Positions 59,962 to 64,000 of a stretch of 64,000 nucleotides of DNA are shown piece after piece. The position numbers and the translations under genes were made by a program. Numbering within the stretch: position 1 is the first letter of the stretch; the number at the start of each line of letters is the position of its first letter. The notes beneath the pieces were generated by a model, which saw nothing but the letters and a program-made list of their open reading frames with translations, was not told where the DNA came from and did no database searches. Source of the stretch: Riptortus pedestris (taxonomy: Eukaryota; Arthropoda; Insecta; Hemiptera; Alydidae); NCBI GenBank assembly GCA_019009955.1, contig CM032233.1, positions 89,944,001 through 90,008,000 on the forward strand. The letters run 5' to 3'.

Positions 59962-60397
59962 TTTTTACGTTGGCAAAGGGAAATCATTTCTCGGCCTTTC
60001 ATTTAAGGGTGGAGGTTCATTCTAGCTTGAGAGTAGAAAATGTAAGTTGGGTAGATAGTGTGGTTGTGGTGAGAGGTATGAGGCGTACCGGCTGGCTCCG
60101 TCACCTTGAGCTAGTCAGTGCCGAGGTAGTCCGCTCAATGAACTCAAGGCCGGCTTCAGGATCTAATTCATCTCGCCGCTAGACAGCCAAAAACACGTTT
60201 TCTACGCCATACCGTTCTAAATGAGCCTACTACTTACCAACCTGGTTTCGCCGCTAATCAATGCCGGATCTACAAGGGGAAGGCCAGGCAGGGGGCGGGA
60301 TGAGCCTCGAGGAATGTAAATCACCCATGTGACATATAAGCCCATTTCACCTGACAGGTATTACCACCAAGTCACAGTATACCCCTAGGTTAGACCC
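59962..60397. other. GC-richer insert between two family H right ends
   Basis: Flanked by the plus-strand right end at 59961 and a minus-strand right end at 60398. It includes ccggcttcagg, a 70-codon plus-strand frame (59970-60182) and aatgccggatctacaagggg. The frame has no known domain. The two facing hairpin ends suggest a captured or simply trapped host segment. Confidence 0.4.
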
Positions 60398-60570
60398 AAA
60401 GTCTGTCACTCAGGGGCTGCGTAAACGTAGCAGATTTCCCCAAGTTGAAATTCTACTGATCATCTCACGGCTTGTTACAAGATTTCCATTAGGAGAAATC
60501 AGCAATTGAAGTTGTACACATGATGGGATTTTCAAAACACTTCTTCAAATGTCCATTGTTATTACTTAGG
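60398..60570. mobile_element. Family H fragments: inverted right end then forward left end
   Basis: 60398-60441 is a minus-strand right end (gggctgcg hairpin half and gcagatttccc). 60480-60570 is a plus-strand left end with gatttccattaggagaaatc and ttcttcaaatgtccat. Both are fragments with no interior. Confidence 0.75.
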
Positions 60571-61160
60571 TTGCAGGGAGGGCTACGATGTCTTCCACTC
60601 ATCGTTTTTTGAATATAAATTAATTTATTTTTAGGGTAACACTATTAATAATTCCATAAGGTAGATAAATTATTAAAATTATATTTTGAATCAATAATTC
60701 AAGGAGTAGAATGTTGATAACTCTCATGCGGGAGCGGAAGATGGCATGAGGTTAAAACAGTTAATTGAGTTTACTTATTTCCTGTGAAATGCTGGCATTA
60801 CTGGAAGTGATTTGCACTGAGATATACTATTACGAATATAATCTTACGAAAATACTATGTTTAAACTATATGTGCTCGGATTGGTTTTTGACAGAAAATA
60901 TGTTCATTATAAATGATATTTAATTGTAATAAATGCTATCCATGATTATGGTTTGAATTACTCAAAAATGTTGAGAGGGATAGATTAGGAATACATTTTC
61001 ATTTATACTTCAAAACTAAAATTTCTATTCTAATATTCCCCAAATTTTACCCTTTAGGATTGGCGATTTCGGAAGAACAATACGTCAAGGAGGGAAGTAT
61101 AATTGTACATTTTGAAGTCTTCCTATAAAAATACCATCATTGATCAGTCAATAATGGTTT
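60571..61160. other. AT-rich DNA, probably partly Helitron interior
   Basis: This precedes a Helitron 3' end. The 5' terminus was not found, so the extent of the Helitron is unknown. Confidence 0.3.
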
Positions 61161-61187
61161 CCCAGGCATCGCCGGGTACCTTAGCTA

Positions 61188-61188
<1 letters not shown>
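61161..61188 (+). mobile_element. Helitron 3' terminus inserted in (TA)n
   Basis: A GC-rich hairpin (cccaggc, loop atc, gccgggt: 7 positions with one mismatch) is followed after eight bases by CTAG at 61185-61188, and the next base is T. A hairpin, terminal CTAG and A/T target junction are the three marks of a Helitron end. TA repeats begin directly after it. Confidence 0.8.

Positions 61189-61232
<44 letters not shown>
61189..61232. repeat. (TA)n microsatellite
   Basis: About 21 TA units between the Helitron end and family H sequence. It is the remaining core of a family H copy into which the Helitron inserted. Confidence 0.95.
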
Positions 61233-61235
<3 letters not shown>

Positions 61236-61695
61236 TTGTCTGTTAACGCTTTAGCGGTCACAATTTTTGTCTGATCAATACCAAACTCGATCCGTTAGCT
61301 AAGCAGATTTCCCACGTGCGTCGCGTATTTGCATTCACCCCAAAACGTAAAAGTTCAAAGAGAATGATATTTGGAATTTAGGCTTAAAATAGTGTGCTTC
61401 ATAACAAAACAGCTTATTTTTAATTTGACATGAGAATGAGTGGGGGTTTAAACTGGGCCGAAAACTAAAAAATGCAAATATCTCGGTTAATAATCAAGAT
61501 AGTGAAAATACGTACACAACAAAAGTTATAGAACGTTATATTTGCAATAAGATTGGCTCTATACAATGTTTCGATCCGACGCATAATAACGGAGATATTG
61601 AGAATTTTCAATTCCCTTGATTCGATTTCAGCCGTTAACGACCTTGATCTCTCTTTTTACATTAAACCTCAATAGCTGATTTCCCTTAAGGTCCC
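61233..61695. mobile_element. Rearranged family H copy
   Basis: 61233-61290 is the plus-strand block catttgtctgttaacgcttt that follows a TA core. At about 61290 it switches to a minus-strand right end (agcagatttcccacgtg) and inverted module 1 (61320-61660). A left-end scrap, ctcaatagctgatttccctt, closes it near 61690. Two copies in opposite orientation have been joined, probably by recombination. Confidence 0.7.
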
Positions 61696-62885
61696 TTTAG
61701 GCTTAGGGCTAATACAATAGCAGTACTATGTGATGCTAAATATACCCTCTAATTATTAGGCAAATATGCAAACAGCTATTAGGCAGCTCCTGAGGACTTA
61801 TTATTCACGTGGTTTGAGTTGCAGCCTTGCTTGAGTTACTTTTACCAATAGTAAACCATGCTGAATTATTATTATTTAGATAGGTAAAATTACCATACTT
61901 ATAGATTATCCATCCATTTAAAGACCCCACGTTCAAGACGTTCGCTGCCAGTTATAGGAAACACAGTGTATGAAATGTTCAAGCTCTTAGGCTCTTAATC
62001 TTTATTGAATAGATACATTATTAAGCTGTAAAATGATTAATAAAAAATATTAATTTGGGTATCCGTAATACTAATCAGTAAGGTTTACGAATAGAATTAT
62101 TGTAGGCACTTCAAAAAACAATACAACTCTTCTTTATACTCCTACGGTCGTTTTAGAAAGGCGTTTCAATGTCTGATTTCGTCTACTAGTTGTTTACTTC
62201 AAAAGTACAGGATTTCATGTTATCAACGTCCTTTGCAGTTTTGTATTTTTTAGCTGTAAGCCTGATAAACATAGTAAAGCTATGATAACTCTACGAAATC
62301 ATGGCTAGGTATTAGAAGTTTTGTCAGTAGTCGGCCCATAATAGAAAATAAGGTTTCAATATTCCTCCATGACTGTATTAATTACGCCCATATGCCTGTG
62401 TTTGATTTTAGCTATTTCTACTCCCTTCAAGACGGTGGGTGGACAACCTTGAGGAAAGAGAGGATTTTAGAGTGCCTGAAAAGAGCTTGCTAAGCCATGC
62501 AAACTGAGGTGCACGCTAAAAGCGTTGACTTAGGCATCTCATGAATTACTACTATGGAAAAAAAGAAGTATTACATTACACGTAAAAATATACTATCTGG
62601 CCTTGTAAATAAATTCGCCCAATTGTTTTACTGGCAACTATTTTTGGTTTGAGACAAGTTGCAAATGCAACTTATGAAACATGGAAATGACACGCCAATC
62701 CAATAAATATACAAAGTGGCTAGTGAAAACTTACCTTTTAAAGTGTAAGACTACTCTACACTTACACAGTGTTTTGGTATGTTCTCAACCTTTTTTTTTT
62801 CTTAGTCTATACAAATGTATGAACAGAATTGTTTCTGGTTGAGAAGAATATTTATTCTTCTTAATCCGGACTCATATTTTTATAT
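61696..62885. other. Unassigned AT-rich DNA
   Basis: No element or coding signal, apart from a short palindrome agaagaata/tattcttct at 62842-62861. Confidence 0.4.
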
Positions 62886-63470
62886 GTTCTTTATAGTTGC
62901 ATGGCAAGGGTCAACAATAAAAAACATTTCCTTCTTCGCTCAAACTTTATTGATACTGCCCTACATGTTTCGTGGCTTACGCACCACCTCTTCAGGGGCT
63001 ATCCATTTCTGAAGTTCTCATTCGTTGCGACTGTCCCTCCCTCCCTGGAGAAGACGTTGGTTCTGAGATTTCAGAAGTAGGTCACGTCAGCTGACTACAG
63101 ATCGATAATTTACACTCGATTATTTTGTGTCATAATTTAAAATCTATTATTTTAAGATAGAACGTCAATCATACATTCTATAACATTTTATCTTAAAATA
63201 AGGATTTTATATTATCACGCGAAATAATTGAGTTCAAGGTTGATGTGTGAATAATAAATCTGTAGTCAGTTGACGTAACCTACTTCGGGAATCTCAGAAC
63301 CAACGACCTCCCCAGTGAGGGAGGGACAGTCGCAACGAACGAGCACTTAAGATATGGATAGCTCCTGAAGTGCTCGTATGTAAGCCACGAAACATGCAGG
63401 GCAATACTAATAAAGTTTGAGCGAAGAAAGAAATGTTTTTATTGTTGACCGCTGCTATGAAACTATGAAG
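62886..63470. mobile_element. Large foldback element, family C copy 2, arms of about 280 bp
   Basis: The left arm (62886-63165) and right arm (about 63185-63470) are near reverse complements along most of their length, including aagggtcaacaata, gaaatgttttta, cttcgctcaaactttat, ctccccagtgagggaggg and a central cttattttaagataaaat block. The 14 bases AGAAGAATATTTAT occur at 62842-62855 and 63469-63482 and could be a target duplication, though the left one is about 30 bases outside the arm. The left arm has a full hammerhead-like core; in the right arm it is rearranged. No coding capacity. Confidence 0.85.
62958..62999 (-). ncRNA. Hammerhead-ribozyme-like motif in family C copy 2
   Basis: On the minus strand: GCCC, CTGAAGA, one extra G, GTGG, an 8-base loop, CCAC, GAAA, CATGTA, GGGC. 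GCCC/GGGC forms stem I, GTGG/CCAC stem II, and AC/GT a two-pair stem III, with GTA at the expected cleavage triplet. All core bases fit, except one extra base between A9 and stem II, also present in family B. Confidence 0.5.
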
Positions 63471-64000
63471 AAGAATATTTATCTACAGATGATTCCCGGG
63501 TTTCAACGATTCGAAATAATTCGCTTCAACATCATTCTCTGGTGTTGGGTAGCATGACAGAATTGTTCCACGTATATGTAGGAGTTATCACACAACTCCA
63601 AGTAAAACCAACATGAAGGAAAGGTTATGAAAAGAAATTATAGCTGTGCATTAAAAAGTTACATACCTCGACAAAAGAGATTCTTTCAGTCGCAAGTGTG
63701 ACCAGGAAAAAGACTCAATGACTGGTAAAAAGGAAGCCATTCTCTGAAAATAATAACAAAACTCTGTTAATAACGACAATTCGTGTACCTCAAATAACAT
63801 GTACATAAAAAAATATTTCTTATTTTCAAAACACTGGCTGGAAACCAAACTAGCAAGCGCTTTCATTGGGAGATTTATCTTCAAATCGTCCTTTAGTCGT
63901 ATTGCCTAACTGTTAGTAAAACGGTAGCTTTTTATGACTGGTCTTTCACGTCCCGAGAAAATATAATGAATGACAATTGATTTAAAACCAACTACTCAGT
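63471..64000. other. Unassigned AT-rich DNA
   Basis: A 77-codon minus-strand frame (63651-63884) shows no recognisable domain. Nothing else. Confidence 0.35.

Noticed and set aside
63385..63425. Second hammerhead-like motif in the right arm of family C copy 2
   Set aside because: The CTGAAG and GAAAC words are present, but the stem II strand is replaced by tgctcgtatg, so no full core can form.

Overview
The window is AT-rich eukaryotic intergenic DNA, most likely from an arthropod (probably an insect). The evidence is non-coding landscape only: very long (TA)n and (TG)n arrays, tRNA-derived SINEs, LINE remains of types common in arthropods, a hAT MITE, and a dense Helitron/Helentron-like MITE family. 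I could not support any intact host protein-coding gene. Nearly all short open frames are chance frames in AT-rich DNA or lie inside repeats. The species is not identified.

Layout. 1-690 is the end of a tandem array of about 297-bp units. 0.9-13.9 kb is crowded with copies of one repeat family, here called family H. It has a palindromic left end, a central (TA)n or (TG)n tract, two related internal modules, an inverted subterminal repeat and a right-end hairpin, and is best read as a non-autonomous Helentron-like (INE-1/HINE-type) element. The same stretch holds a SINE with target-site duplication (5.9-6.2 kb) and a LINE 3' end with part of ORF2 (8.4-9.6 kb). 14.4-15.9 kb has three large inverted repeats associated with (TA)n and a second SINE-like unit. 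17.3 kb carries a small inverted-repeat element. 19.5-22 kb has more family H, one copy split by a complete 625-bp hAT MITE. 22.3-22.6 kb is a broken LINE fragment with a restriction-like endonuclease domain. 25.9-29.7 kb has the last left-side family H copies.

29.7-53.1 kb is strikingly different: no family H copy in about 23 kb, and mostly single-copy AT-rich DNA. It contains a second LINE tail, a foldback element at 35.5 kb, a GC-rich CpG-containing island at 47 kb that is the best candidate for a host promoter or exon, and two pairs of short dispersed repeats. 53.1-61.7 kb returns to dense family H, with a LINE endonuclease fragment at 56.3-56.7 kb and a Helitron 3' terminus at 61.19 kb. 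62.9-63.5 kb is a large foldback element.

The most interesting signal is the set of foldback elements (two copies at 14.4 and 54 kb; a second family at 17.3 and 62.9 kb). Their arms contain hammerhead-ribozyme-like cores: CTGAAGA, a stem II, GAAA, a short stem III and a closing stem I. The best known carriers of such motifs are Penelope-like retroelements. The 14.4/54-kb family sits inside (TA)n tracts, once demonstrably inside the (TA)n core of a family H copy. Many unrelated elements here also end exactly at (TA)n, so these tracts look like landing pads for serial nesting.
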